The notes beneath the pieces are model-generated. The model was not told the origin of the DNA. It did not search any database and saw only the letters and a list, made by a program, of their open reading frames with translations. From contig JBBRPH010000016.1 of the NCBI GenBank assembly GCA_038228295.1, forward strand, positions 22,411 to 86,410: a stretch of DNA of 64,000 nt, read 5' to 3'. Shown here piece by piece: positions 51,118-60,241 of this stretch (its first letter is position 1; every line of letters begins with the position of its first letter). Source of the DNA: JAICKM01 sp038228295. GTDB lineage: Bacteria > Chloroflexota > Chloroflexia > QHBQ01 > JAICKM01. Position numbers and translations under genes: made by a program.

Positions 51118-53012
51118 CTGCACCCGCGCCCGCGCCGGCGGTAGCACCACTATCGGCTAGCGCGGTGCCCCCGGCAACGGAGGGCACCGCGCCCACCGTC
51201 GGCGTGCAGGCAGTCTATGATGCCCGCTGCGTGCGCTTTGCCGCCGAGCGTGACCGCTACACGACGGAGTGGAACCGCGTCGCCAATGTGCGCCTGCTGA
51301 CATTCCTTTTGGCGGTGGCGGCGCTGGGTTGGGGATATTTCCAGGGGGTGCAACTGCTGGTACCGCTGGGTGTCATCTTGCTGGTTGCTTTTATCGTTCT
51401 GGTGGTCTGGCATCAGCGGCTGGGCCGGCAGCGCACGCGCTACAGCGAATTGTGGGCCATGAACGATGAGGCGCGCAAACGGTTGGCGCGCGATTGGGCC
51501 GCCTTGCCGCTGCGCCACACCGTCAGCGCCCCGTCCGGCCATCCCTACGCCGCCGACCTCGATCTCTTCGGCCGCGCTTCGCCGTTTCAACTGCTGGAAG
51601 CGGTCGGCACACGCATGGGCGAGACGACGTTGCGCGATTGGTTATTGGCTCCCGCGCCGCCCGCTGTAGTGCGTGCCCGCCAAACGGCCGTGGCTGAACT
51701 AGCTCCGCAGATTGATATGCGCGACGAACTCGTCTTACGCGGGCGCTTGCTGGGCGAGCCAAAGCCCGACCCGACGGCGTTTCTAGCCTGGGCCGAAAGC
51801 CCACCCTGGCTGCTAGACCATCTGCCACTGATCTGGCTAGGGCGGGCGAGCGTCGTGCTACTCCTGATCACGGCGGTCGCACAATTGAATGGACTGCTGA
51901 CGTATCCGATCTGGCTGGCGTTCGCGGCGGTAAACTATAGCTTACGCACCTATCTGGGCACGCGGGTGCGCGATAGCCTGCACGCCGCTATCAGCGGCCA
52001 GCGCGCGTTCGCCTGTTATGCGGATGCCTTCGATGTGCTATCGCAAGCCCAATTTAAAGCGCCGCTGTTGCGCCAGGCGCAAGCCGATTTAACGGCCGGT
52101 GGACTACGCGCCGCCGAGTTGCTGCGCCGACTAGATCGGCGTGCCCAACTGGTCACACCGGCTGACTATATCTTAAACTTGCCGTTTCAACTGTTTCTGC
52201 TATGGGACATCCAGGTGCTGGCGGCGCTGGAAGGTTGGCAACGTCTAGCCGGGCGGCGCGTGCGCGGCTGGTTGACTGCGCTAGGTGAGGCTGAGGCGCT
52301 GGCCGCGCTGGCGGTGCCGGCCCACGATAACCCCGATTGGGTATTCCCCACGCTCGACCCCGCCGCACCTGCCTTAACCGCAACTGCGTTGGCGCATCCG
52401 GTGCTGGCGGCTAGCGCCCGCGTCGCCAACGATGTACAGGTGGGTCCACACGGCACGTTCCTGCTCGTAACCGGCTCGAATATGTCGGGCAAAAGCACAC
52501 TGCTACGCGCCATCGGGGTCAACTTAGTGTTGGCCGGGGCCGGCGGGCCGGTCTGCGCCACGGCCTTTACCATGCCGCCGGTTACGCTCTGGACCAGTAT
52601 GCGGGTTCAGGACTCGTTGGCGAGTGGTGTTTCCTACTTCATGGCCGAGTTGCAGCGACTCAAAGCCATCGTAGACGCAGCGCGGCAGACGCAGGGCGGG
52701 GACACGGTTTTCTTCTACCTGCTTGATGAGATCCTCCAGGGCACCAACACCGCCGAACGCCAGATCGCGGCGCGGCGCATCATCGGCCACCTGGTCGCAG
52801 GCGGCGCGTTAGGCGCGGTCTCAACCCATGATCTGTCGCTGGCCGATGCGCCCGATATGGCCGCCCTAGCCCAGCCGGTCCACTTGCGCGAGCAATTCAC
52901 CAGCGGCCCCACCGGCCCCAGTATGGCCTTCGATTACCACCTCCGCCCCGGCCTCGCCACCTCGACCAACGCCTTGCGCCTGATGGAGATCGTCGGCCTC
53001 GACGTGGCATGA
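51114..53012 (+). CDS. Membrane MutS-like ATPase
   Basis: A 632-residue protein. Two membrane helices lie near residues 65-100, then a core (about 130-400) with another hydrophobic pair, then a MutS-family ATPase domain: Walker A VTGSNMSGKSTLL (about residue 460), Walker B FYLLDEILQGTN (about 545), and STHDLSL. It has no mismatch-recognition or Smr domain. Membrane-linked MutS homologues of this kind are known in several phyla but their role is unclear. The TTG start overlaps the receiver gene's stop. Confidence 0.85.
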   Translation: MTAPAPAPAVAPLSASAVPPATEGTAPTVGVQAVYDARCVRFAAERDRYTTEWNRVANVRLLTFLLAVAALGWGYFQGVQLLVPLGVILLVAFIVLVVWHQRLGRQRTRYSELWAMNDEARKRLARDWAALPLRHTVSAPSGHPYAADLDLFGRASPFQLLEAVGTRMGETTLRDWLLAPAPPAVVRARQTAVAELAPQIDMRDELVLRGRLLGEPKPDPTAFLAWAESPPWLLDHLPLIWLGRASVVLLLITAVAQLNGLLTYPIWLAFAAVNYSLRTYLGTRVRDSLHAAISGQRAFACYADAFDVLSQAQFKAPLLRQAQADLTAGGLRAAELLRRLDRRAQLVTPADYILNLPFQLFLLWDIQVLAALEGWQRLAGRRVRGWLTALGEAEALAALAVPAHDNPDWVFPTLDPAAPALTATALAHPVLAASARVANDVQVGPHGTFLLVTGSNMSGKSTLLRAIGVNLVLAGAGGPVCATAFTMPPVTLWTSMRVQDSLASGVSYFMAELQRLKAIVDAARQTQGGDTVFFYLLDEILQGTNTAERQIAARRIIGHLVAGGALGAVSTHDLSLADAPDMAALAQPVHLREQFTSGPTGPSMAFDYHLRPGLATSTNALRLMEIVGLDVA

Positions 53013-53085
53013 GCTGCTGTCGTTCCAGGCAGCAACACGGAGAATCAGGTGCATGAACTCGGCGTCTTTCGCGTTGCTATGTGGA

Positions 53086-53655
53086 TTAAACGGGCTCGTC
53101 CATCAGATGCACAGCTAGGGTCGAATCGGCGGCGGGATCGGGGTGGGGATTAGCGGCTACTGCGGCCTGCCAAACGGCGAGAACCTGCGGAATATGACCG
53201 GGAAACGCAATAGGTGTGGGCAGCGCGGCGGCGGCGAACCAGCACGCCTCGGCGGCATCATCGGCGGGTTGAAGCGTACCCCCGACCGGGCGCGCACGAT
53301 AGTAGACGTTGAAGGTATAGCTATCGTTCGAGCCGTAGCGGTCCAGGAAGATGCCCAGCAACTGTGTGAGTTCTACCCGCAGGCCGGTCTCTTCCCGCAC
53401 CTCGCGCCGGGCGCCGTCCGCTGGATGCTCGGTTTCGTGCAGGTAGCCGCCGGGGATATCCCAGTGATCGCGAAACGGCGCGATGTTGCGGCGCACCAAC
53501 AGCACCGCGCCGTCCTGCTCGATTAATGCGCCTGCACAGGGCTTGGCGCTGCGGTAATAGGCGCGCCCGCAGGTCGGGCAGACCCAGTGCCGGTCGTCGG
53601 GATCGGGGCCGGCCGCTTTCGTTAGCCGTGCGCCGCACGCGGCACAATAGGTCAA
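53086..53655 (-). CDS. Nudix hydrolase with N-terminal zinc ribbon
   Basis: A 189-residue protein with a four-cysteine ribbon (CAAC ... CPTC, residues 4-30) followed by a Nudix fold with a complete box (GGYLHETEHPADGARREV then REETGL, about residues 69-91). The layout resembles a compact NudC-like pyrophosphatase, though the NADH-specific motif is absent. The TTG start overlaps the HU gene's stop (TTGA). It is probably co-transcribed with the HU gene. Confidence 0.85.
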   Translation of the reverse strand: MTYCAACGARLTKAAGPDPDDRHWVCPTCGRAYYRSAKPCAGALIEQDGAVLLVRRNIAPFRDHWDIPGGYLHETEHPADGARREVREETGLRVELTQLLGIFLDRYGSNDSYTFNVYYRARPVGGTLQPADDAAEACWFAAAALPTPIAFPGHIPQVLAVWQAAVAANPHPDPAADSTLAVHLMDEPV

Positions 53656-54098
53656 GGGGCCGATGAACCACCCCCCGATTTGTGCACCAGGGTGGTTTGC
53701 AAGCGTCGTCGCGCCGGTCTCACCGAGGTAGGTGCGGCAGCAGGATCGGGCGGTGCCACAGCGACGACGGTATCTGCGGGCGCAGTGCCGTTGGGCGCAG
53801 CGAGCGCCGGCGCGCCGCTAGGGGCATCGGCCAGGCGACGATTGAGCGCCGCGCTGGTGATAAAACCGGGGCGTAAGGCGGCCGGAATATCCACCGGCCG
53901 GCCTGTTTGAGGGTTTACCCACTGCCGTGCCCGGTAAGGGCGCAAGGCAAAGGTGCCGAATCCGCTGAGAACCACGCGGTCGCCGGCCTCCAACGAATCA
54001 GCAATATGGTCCAGCGCCGTGTCCATGACCCGTTTCACCGTGCCATACGGGACACCCGTTTCCGTGCTCACTTTACGGAGCAACGCGCTCTTTTTCAT
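53652..54098 (-). CDS. HU-family DNA-binding protein with extended tail
   Basis: A 148-residue protein. Residues 1-90 are HU-like (KKSALLRKVSTETGVPYGTV, VVLSGFGTFALRPYRARQWV NPQTG, with the conserved GFG turn and DNA-binding arm). The remaining 58 residues are Ala/Pro-rich and end in a basic segment, an add-on common in high-GC and Gram-positive HU relatives. It bends and compacts DNA. The ATG at 54098 is preferred over a GTG nine bases upstream. Confidence 0.9.
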   Translation of the reverse strand: MKKSALLRKVSTETGVPYGTVKRVMDTALDHIADSLEAGDRVVLSGFGTFALRPYRARQWVNPQTGRPVDIPAALRPGFITSAALNRRLADAPSGAPALAAPNGTAPADTVVAVAPPDPAAAPTSVRPARRRLQTTLVHKSGGGSSAP

Positions 54099-54234
54099 CC
54101 CTTGCACCCTTTCACTACGGTCTCAGCCTTACTGCCCCCTCACCCCGCCTCGCCGGGTCGTCCCGCCGGCGGGTCGCTGCCGTATTAGCTCTATTGTAGC
54201 GCTATTTTCACCTTTAGGGAAGAGGGCGCCGGCC

Positions 54235-54290
54235 CGGTCTAACCCCACCCCGCTCCCCGCTGGGGCAGGAAAGGGGTGGCGGTTAGACCG
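54235..54290. repeat. Large GC-rich hairpin
   Basis: CGGTCTAACCCCACCCC (54235-54251) pairs with 54273-54290 apart from a single extra base, and an inner CCCC/GGGG pair extends it. It lies between divergent HU and TPR genes, 14 bases before the TPR -35 element. Confidence 0.75.
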
Positions 54291-54303
54291 AGTACACGTT
54301 GCC

Positions 54304-54332
54304 TTGCGACCCCGCCGACTTTCGGGCATAAT
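54304..54332 (+). promoter_or_regulatory. Promoter giving a leaderless mRNA
   Basis: TTGCGA (54304-54309) and CATAAT (54327-54332), 17-base spacer. The start codon of the next gene begins six bases after the -10, where transcription should start. Confidence 0.6.
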
Positions 54333-54338
54333 AGCCCT

Positions 54339-54914
54339 ATGAGCTATACTGCCAAACGCCTGATCCTATTGCTAATGGGCTGGGGGCTGATCGTATTCGC
54401 CGGGGTCACGGTTCGCATCAACGGGAGCCAAGCCCCGGTGGTAGTGCCGACCACGCCGACCGTAGCGGCTGCGGCGCCCGCAACCACGCCCAGCGCAGCG
54501 GCGGGGAATGCTGATCTGCAAGCCACCCTGCAACGCGATCCGAACAATGTGCCCGCTCTCGTGGCGCTGGCTGAACAGACATACCAAGCGCAGGATTGGG
54601 CCGGCGCGATCCTGCTCTATCAACGCATCGTCGCCCTGCAACCACACGATGCCGGCACATTAGTGCGACTCGCCGCCACGCAAATCTACGCCGGGCAGAT
54701 CAGCGATGCGCGACAGACGTTGGAACAGGCGGTGCAGATTGCGCCGGATCGCGCTGACGCGCATCTGTTGCTGGGCCTCACCCTCAGCCGTGCCATGCCG
54801 TCCGATCCGGCCCACGCCCGCCAGGAGTGGCAGCGCGTGATCACCCTGGCCCCTGGCACCGACTTAGCGCAGCAAGCCCAAACACTACTGGCGGCGCCGA
54901 CCGCCCAGCCGTAG
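54339..54914 (+). CDS. Membrane-anchored TPR protein
   Basis: A 191-residue protein with one N-terminal membrane helix (about residues 8-26, LILLLMGWGLIVFAGVTV), an Ala/Pro/Thr-rich linker, and TPR-like helical repeats (about 60-185: AEQTYQAQDWAGAILLYQR, LVRLAATQIYAGQISDA). It probably serves as a scaffold on the outer face of the membrane. The ATG at 54339 gives a clean membrane anchor. Confidence 0.85.
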   Translation: MSYTAKRLILLLMGWGLIVFAGVTVRINGSQAPVVVPTTPTVAAAAPATTPSAAAGNADLQATLQRDPNNVPALVALAEQTYQAQDWAGAILLYQRIVALQPHDAGTLVRLAATQIYAGQISDARQTLEQAVQIAPDRADAHLLLGLTLSRAMPSDPAHARQEWQRVITLAPGTDLAQQAQTLLAAPTAQP

Positions 54915-54935
54915 CGTGAGCGGAGTAAGGAGTTT

Positions 54936-55664
54936 ATGGCACCGACATTTATTGTGATCGGCGGTGGCTGTTACGGCAGCCATCACCTAGCCCGGCTGGA
55001 AAAGGGGCGTCTGCGCGGCAAAATCGCGCCCGACAGCCGCATCAGGATCGTGGACCGCAATCCAGCCTGCCAAGTGCGCGGTGAACTAGCCGCCGCGCCG
55101 AACCCGCTGGTTGAGATTGTGCAAGCCGATTGGCTGGACTATATGAAAGCTGCGTTCGACACCCTGCCGGCCGGCGATGAAGTAGTGCCCGCACCCATCG
55201 CCCCTCATTTGGCGGCGGAGTGGCTACTCTGGAGCCTGCAACAGCGCCTACCCGTCGGCATGGTTACCCAAGTGCCGTTCAGCGATGAGTTCGGCGGTCT
55301 GCCCTACGAATACCTCAGCCCCGCCGGCGAACGGTTTTTCAGTGCGGCGGGTTGGATCTGTCCACCCAACTGTCGCGCGCCCAAGAAATGCCCGGCGATC
55401 CTGGCCCCGCGCACCTGGGAACTGGGCGATACCGTGGAAGCCTTCAGCCGCGATCATGCCGACCGTTACAGCGTCCCGGCGATCTTCCGCACCGTCTACC
55501 GTACCACCGGCATCGAAACGATCCCGGTCGGGTTTTACCGCGAGACGCGCGACCGGTTGCTGGCGCTGGCCCAAGCAGGCACGCTGACCGGCAAAGGGGT
55601 CATCGTCTCCACCCTATCGCCGTGCCACGGCGCGGCCAATCTCCTGCATTTCGGTGCCGGATAG
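54936..55664 (+). CDS. Unknown protein with Rossmann-like N terminus and Cys cluster
   Basis: A 242-residue protein. The N terminus (TFIVIGGGCYGSHHLARL, residues 4-21) looks like a dinucleotide-binding Gly-rich loop. In the middle it has a compact CPPNCRAPKKCP cluster (about residues 142-153) that could bind metal, and a conserved-looking C terminus (STLSPCHGAANLLHFGAG). I do not recognise the family. AAGGAG precedes the ATG by five bases. It is followed after 19 bases by the DinB gene. Confidence 0.75.
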   Translation: MAPTFIVIGGGCYGSHHLARLEKGRLRGKIAPDSRIRIVDRNPACQVRGELAAAPNPLVEIVQADWLDYMKAAFDTLPAGDEVVPAPIAPHLAAEWLLWSLQQRLPVGMVTQVPFSDEFGGLPYEYLSPAGERFFSAAGWICPPNCRAPKKCPAILAPRTWELGDTVEAFSRDHADRYSVPAIFRTVYRTTGIETIPVGFYRETRDRLLALAQAGTLTGKGVIVSTLSPCHGAANLLHFGAG

Positions 55665-55683
55665 CTTTGGAGGATACGGACCA

Positions 55684-56265
55684 ATGGCTGATAGTGATGG
55701 GATGACGGCTCCGGCGAGTCCTGACGTAGATCGCACGATGAAGCTCCGTAGCGGGCTGGATGATGCCCTCTCCAACCTGATGGCGGTCTTGCCGGGCGCC
55801 GACAACGAGGCGGGCTGGGAGATTACCACCGCCGACGACGGTTGGACAGTACGCCAAATGGTAGCCCACCTGGCCGTGACCGAATTCAGTATGAACGGGC
55901 TGATCGCGCAAGCCCTGGCCGCTGCCGCTGCGGGCACTCCGGGAGTCGGCCTCACACCGGCGGGCAAGGACGGTCGCCCGTTCGACCTCGATTTCTGGAA
56001 CCACCGTCAAGTGGAGAAGCGTGCCGCCCAGCCGCCCTCCGCCCTGCGCGTCGAATTGACCGAAACCCGCACCCAGACGCTGCGCAACCTAAAAGCAATG
56101 ACTCCCGACCAACTAGCGACCCCCGCCTGGCAGCCCGCGCTGGGCAATACGACCGTGGAGGCGATCTACAAGATCATGGCGCTGCATATGCGCGACCACA
56201 CACGTGCGATCAAGAAAGCCCTGCGCGCTAGCCAGCACGGCCTGTATTGGGCGGATGTGGAGTAA
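55684..56265 (+). CDS. DinB-superfamily protein
   Basis: A 193-residue four-helix protein. The metal-ligand pattern of DinB (His in QMVAHLAVTEF, and HMRDHTRAI near the C terminus) is present. Some members are thiol-dependent enzymes or metal-binding proteins, but no substrate is indicated here. The ATG at 55684 has GGAGG nine bases upstream. The upstream unknown gene may be in the same operon. Confidence 0.85.
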   Translation: MADSDGMTAPASPDVDRTMKLRSGLDDALSNLMAVLPGADNEAGWEITTADDGWTVRQMVAHLAVTEFSMNGLIAQALAAAAAGTPGVGLTPAGKDGRPFDLDFWNHRQVEKRAAQPPSALRVELTETRTQTLRNLKAMTPDQLATPAWQPALGNTTVEAIYKIMALHMRDHTRAIKKALRASQHGLYWADVE

Positions 56266-56409
56266 CCCCAACCTGAGTCCGCACGGCGCAACCCGTTGCG
56301 CCGTTCACGGTCACGGATTATGGGAACGATTCTTGCACAGACTCGCAGTGTTGAGTCTGGTTCTGCCGGGGCCACATCCCGGTGTGTAGTGAGAAGAGAG
56401 GTAAAATCC

Positions 56410-57021
56410 ATGGCCTTTGAACTGCCCGCGTTGCCCTATGCGTTTGACGCGCTCGAACCGCATATTGATGCACGCACGATGGAGATTCACCACGATAAGC
56501 ATCACGCGACCTATGTCACCAACCTGAATAAGGCGCTCGAAAACAGCCCGGAATTGGCGAATATGTCCATTGACGAGCTGATGCGCAATATGGCTAAGGT
56601 GCCGGAAGCGGCACGCACGGCAGTCCGCAACAACGGCGGCGGCCACTATAATCACAGCCTCTTCTGGAAACTGATGAAGGCGAACGGCGGCGGCGCGCCT
56701 ACCGGCGAACTGGCGGCGGCCATTGACAAGGCGTTCGGCAGCTTCGATGCCTTGAAAGAGAAGTTTAACGCGGCGGGCGCGACGCGCTTCGGCTCCGGTT
56801 GGGCTTGGTTAGTAGCCGATGCTAGCGGCGGACTGACCGTGACCTCTACCCCCAATCAGGATAATCCCCTGATGGAAGGCGCACACCCGATCCTCGGCTG
56901 CGATGTCTGGGAGCACGCCTATTATCTGAAGTATCAGAACAAGCGCCCCGACTACATGGCGGCTTGGTGGAACACGGTTAACTGGGACGAAGTGGCGCGC
57001 CGCTACGAGCAGCGCGGCTAG
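56410..57021 (+). CDS. sodA: Superoxide dismutase, Mn/Fe type
   Basis: Converts superoxide to oxygen and hydrogen peroxide. The 203-residue length is typical. Metal ligands are H27 (IHHDKHH), H82 (HYNHSLFW), and the Asp and His of DVWEHAYY. The GGGHYNHSLFW context and the Gln in the TSTPNQDNPL region favour Mn, but Fe or either-metal use cannot be excluded. AGAGAGG lies eight bases before the ATG. A strong hairpin terminator follows. Confidence 0.95.
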   Translation: MAFELPALPYAFDALEPHIDARTMEIHHDKHHATYVTNLNKALENSPELANMSIDELMRNMAKVPEAARTAVRNNGGGHYNHSLFWKLMKANGGGAPTGELAAAIDKAFGSFDALKEKFNAAGATRFGSGWAWLVADASGGLTVTSTPNQDNPLMEGAHPILGCDVWEHAYYLKYQNKRPDYMAAWWNTVNWDEVARRYEQRG

Positions 57022-57038
57022 TCCGCTTTTGTACTGCT

Positions 57039-57084
57039 AAGACGCAAAGCACGCAAAGCACCGGCTTTGTATGCTTTGCGTCTT
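57039..57084 (+). terminator. Terminator after sodA
   Basis: AAGACGCAAAGC (57039-57050) pairs exactly with GCTTTGCGTCTT (57073-57084). Inside it a 9-bp direct repeat ACGCAAAGC appears, and TGTTCT follows. Confidence 0.8.
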
Positions 57085-57107
57085 TGTTCTGTAAGCAACG
57101 AGGTTCT

Positions 57108-57962
57108 ATGCGTGTTCTGCGCCTGCGTTGGAGCGTACTATTGCTGCCGGCGCTGCTGGTTGCCTGTGATAATGGAACCCCAGCGACACCGACCGTGCCG
57201 CCTGCGCCGGCCCTGACCGTCCAAGCAACGGCGACGGCAGTAATCTTCGCGCCCACTTCGGTACCGACCAGCACGCTGGTGCGTGTCCCCACTATCACGG
57301 CGCAGGCGACCGGGGTACCCGCTACGCCCACGGCGGATCAGGCGGCAGGCGTCGTATATGCCACGATCACTGCGTTGGCTGGAGCGGATGCGGCCATGGC
57401 GACGGCACAGGCGGCGCCCACCGCGACCCTTACCCCAGCGGTAGTGCCCACCTTGCCGGCCGGGCTAGTCGGCACCTACCGCTTGGTAGTCACCGCACGG
57501 GCAGAGGGAAACCGCGTCTACCAGGCACCAGGCCGGCTGATCTTGAGTGCGGCCAAGCCGGATAGTGGGCGGTCGGCGGAGGTGCTAATTGCCGCCGTGG
57601 TCCGGGCGGGCCACGAATACGTCGATCTGGCGCCCGGCAAAACCATAGGCGGCCTTGTCCTGACAACCCGCACCGATTTACTGCCCACCGGCTTCAGCAA
57701 GAGCGCACCTTTCGCGGTCGGGGCGATCTATGACCCCGCTACCAAGTTGCTCACGCTCACTGCGGACCCGGCACACGGTTTTCCCGGCGGCTGGTCGCTC
57801 GGCCCGCTCAACAAAACCGGCAAGCCCCGCCCGATCACGGCCGGCACGCTCGCCCTCACCCTTGATCGGCCCGGCTTCATCAGCGGCCAGTTCGACTTGC
57901 AATCCGCCGGCACCAACGGGCCGCCGGCGGTCTATAACGGCGGTTTACAGGGGCAGAAGTAG
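57108..57962 (+). CDS. Lipoprotein of unknown function
   Basis: A 284-residue protein: lipobox LLVAC (Cys about residue 20), a Thr/Pro/Ala-rich linker (about residues 25-115), and a C-terminal beta-rich domain (about 125-280, GTYRLVVTARAEGNRVY ...) with no known motif. The ATG at 57108 is preferred over an upstream frame extension. It converges on the methyltransferase gene with six bases between stops and no obvious terminator. Confidence 0.8.
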   Translation: MRVLRLRWSVLLLPALLVACDNGTPATPTVPPAPALTVQATATAVIFAPTSVPTSTLVRVPTITAQATGVPATPTADQAAGVVYATITALAGADAAMATAQAAPTATLTPAVVPTLPAGLVGTYRLVVTARAEGNRVYQAPGRLILSAAKPDSGRSAEVLIAAVVRAGHEYVDLAPGKTIGGLVLTTRTDLLPTGFSKSAPFAVGAIYDPATKLLTLTADPAHGFPGGWSLGPLNKTGKPRPITAGTLALTLDRPGFISGQFDLQSAGTNGPPAVYNGGLQGQK

Positions 57963-57968
57963 AAGTAG

Positions 57969-59960
57969 CTACTCGGCACGGCTCTGTTCCAGCGCCGCCT
58001 GCACTTCGGGCACCACTTCCAGCACCTGGGCGCAGACTTCGTAGCGGCCAAAGCTGGGCATCAGGTACGCACCAGCCACGCGCGGATAGGCGTATTGCAC
58101 CAACTCCTGGGCCATCGCAATCCCTTCTTGGCGACCATTCGCGCCCGCATCGTGCATCCGCCGGCGCGCCCAGTCGGGGATGGTGATGCCCGGCACCTCG
58201 TTGTGCAGGAACTCGGCGTGCCGGCCGCTTTGCAGTGGCAAGATGCCCATCAGGATCGGCAGGTCGAAGCCTTTGACTAGCTCCAGTGTGCGGTCCAGCC
58301 ATTCCACGTCGAAAAAGGGTTGGGTCATCACAAAATCGGCGCCAGCCTCCATTTTTCCGATGAGCCGCTCGATTTCCAGGTCGAGATCGCGCGCGTTGGG
58401 GTTAAATGCACAACCGATCAAGAACTCGGTACGCCCACCGATAGTGTTGCCGCTCACGTCTAAGCCGGCGTTCATCTTTTTGAGCAACTTGATCAGGCCG
58501 ATGCTGTCAATATCGAACACGCCCGACGAGCCGATTTTTTCGACCGGGTTGGGCGGATCGCCGGTGAGAGCTAGGATAATGCGCTGGCCCATAGCGTGCG
58601 CGCCCAACAGTTCCGCTTGCAAGCCCAGCAACGAGCGGTCGCGCGTGCAGAAGTGGATGATCACGTCGGCCCCCACCTGCTGGTGGACCATATTGCTGAC
58701 GGCCATCACGCTCATCGAAGCCCGCCCGCGCGCGCTGTCGGTGATGTCCACCGCGCTAATGCCGCGCCGGCGCAGCATGGCTGCGCCGGCCAGCAGCTTG
58801 GCCGGATTGATACCACGCGGTGGTTCCAGTTCCACCGTGGTGACAAACTCGCGCCCCAGCTTCCAGGCGAAAGTGCCCGGTGCAGCGGTCTCACGGACTG
58901 AGCGACTCAGTTCGGTGCTGCCCTCGCCGGCTGCCGCCGGCGGCACAACAGCCGCGTCGCCTGCGCTATTCGCAAGGCTGTAGGGACCGACCGGGGTCGG
59001 TTCGGCGCGCTCGGCGCCCGCAGCGGCCTGCACCTGTGATTCACTGGGCGGAGCTTCGTCGCGCACCCGGCGGGCTACCTCGCGGATATGCTCCGGGGTG
59101 GTGCCGCAACAGCCGCCCAGCAGCCGCGCTCCCAGCCCGGCCATATGACGCGCCTGTTCGCCCATATAGGCCGGCCCCGACACATAGACAATACGCCCAG
59201 CAACGACCTCCGGCCAGCCGGCATTCGGCTGTGCGCTGAGGGGCCGCACGGCCACCGCCGCCATCTCGGCCAGTACCCGTGCCATCCGCACCGGTCCGGT
59301 CGAGCAGTTGGCCCCGATCACATCGGCTCCGCCTGCTTCCAGGGCACGCACTACGTCGGCCGGCGTGTCGCCGGCCAGGGTGCGTCCCTCCTCCTCGAAG
59401 CTCATCTGCGCGACTACAGGCAGGTCACACGATTCGTGGGCGGCGCGTAGGGCGATCAGCATCTCGCGCAGATCCTTGAACGTTTCGAGCATCAGCAGAT
59501 CCACGCCGCCTTGCAGCAGCCCTTCGATCTGCTCGCAGAACAAGCGGTGCGCCTCTGCCGCACCGATGCGCCCAACCGGAGCCAGCGGGCGGCCCAGCGG
59601 TCCCACCGACCCGGCGATCAGCACCGGCAAGCCGACGATCTCCCGTGCGTTGCCGGCCAGCTTGGCGCCCTTGAAATTGATCGTCCGCACCTTGTCGCCC
59701 AGGTCATAGGCGTTCAGTTTCAGCCGATTAGCTCCATAGGTGTTGGTCTCGATGATCTCCGCGCCCGCTTCCATATACGCTTGATGGATGTCCAGCACCA
59801 GCTTGGCGTTCGACAGGTTGCACTCGTCGAAGCAGGCGGTGGCCGGCACCCCCTTGCTGTAGAGCATGGTGCCCATGGCCCCATCGCCGACGATGATGCC
59901 CGGCTGTTGCAGGCGGGCCAAGAACGGGTTGGGCGGCGACGGGTTAACGGATTGCGTCAT
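57969..59960 (-). CDS. Homocysteine methyltransferase/methylenetetrahydrofolate reductase fusion
   Basis: A 663-residue bifunctional protein like Bacillus YitJ. Residues 15-310 form the homocysteine S-methyltransferase barrel with the zinc cysteines GANC and GGCC. Residues 360-660 form the MTHFR flavoprotein barrel (TTVELEPPRGINP, LTGDPPNP, FVMTQPFFD). Together they would make 5-methyl-THF and methionine. A Ser/Pro/Glu-rich linker separates the parts. The ATG at 59960 is chosen because it has AGGAG seven bases upstream. The leader is short, so no riboswitch is expected. Confidence 0.93.
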   Translation of the reverse strand: MTQSVNPSPPNPFLARLQQPGIIVGDGAMGTMLYSKGVPATACFDECNLSNAKLVLDIHQAYMEAGAEIIETNTYGANRLKLNAYDLGDKVRTINFKGAKLAGNAREIVGLPVLIAGSVGPLGRPLAPVGRIGAAEAHRLFCEQIEGLLQGGVDLLMLETFKDLREMLIALRAAHESCDLPVVAQMSFEEEGRTLAGDTPADVVRALEAGGADVIGANCSTGPVRMARVLAEMAAVAVRPLSAQPNAGWPEVVAGRIVYVSGPAYMGEQARHMAGLGARLLGGCCGTTPEHIREVARRVRDEAPPSESQVQAAAGAERAEPTPVGPYSLANSAGDAAVVPPAAAGEGSTELSRSVRETAAPGTFAWKLGREFVTTVELEPPRGINPAKLLAGAAMLRRRGISAVDITDSARGRASMSVMAVSNMVHQQVGADVIIHFCTRDRSLLGLQAELLGAHAMGQRIILALTGDPPNPVEKIGSSGVFDIDSIGLIKLLKKMNAGLDVSGNTIGGRTEFLIGCAFNPNARDLDLEIERLIGKMEAGADFVMTQPFFDVEWLDRTLELVKGFDLPILMGILPLQSGRHAEFLHNEVPGITIPDWARRRMHDAGANGRQEGIAMAQELVQYAYPRVAGAYLMPSFGRYEVCAQVLEVVPEVQAALEQSRAE

Positions 59961-60000
59961 CGGGTAGCTCCTGTCGGTCATGGGTCTAGTCGCAACCCTC

Positions 60001-60029
60001 ATTATACCCAACCCCAGGCTGGGGAGCAA
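60001..60029 (-). promoter_or_regulatory. Promoter of the methyltransferase/reductase gene
   Basis: On the minus strand TTGCTC (60029-60024) and TATAAT (60006-60001), 17-base spacer, about 40 bases upstream of the start. Confidence 0.7.
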
Positions 60030-60162
60030 ACCGGCCCGCCGCTTGTAACCGTTCAGCCTAATGAATGTATTGCGCTCGCCTAAACCTAGCGTATTCACCG
60101 TCCAGCTCGCAGTAATAAAAGCTCTACATTAGGGTTCAGCCGATAATAATCCAGCTTGACAG

Positions 60163-60191
60163 TTGTATTAGACTTGGAGGTGTGCTATACT
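60163..60191 (+). promoter_or_regulatory. Promoter of the frameshifted secreted-protein gene
   Basis: TTGTAT (60163-60168) and TATACT (60186-60191), 17-base spacer, about 50 bases before the ATG at 60242. Confidence 0.5.
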
Positions 60192-60241
60192 AATAATAGT
60201 TAACACTCATATGTACTCTACTCACCCATTGAGGTTGGACT

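Noticed and set aside
59961..60000. SAM or cobalamin riboswitch before the methionine-related fusion gene
   Set aside because: The promoter leaves a leader of about 35 bases, too short for either.
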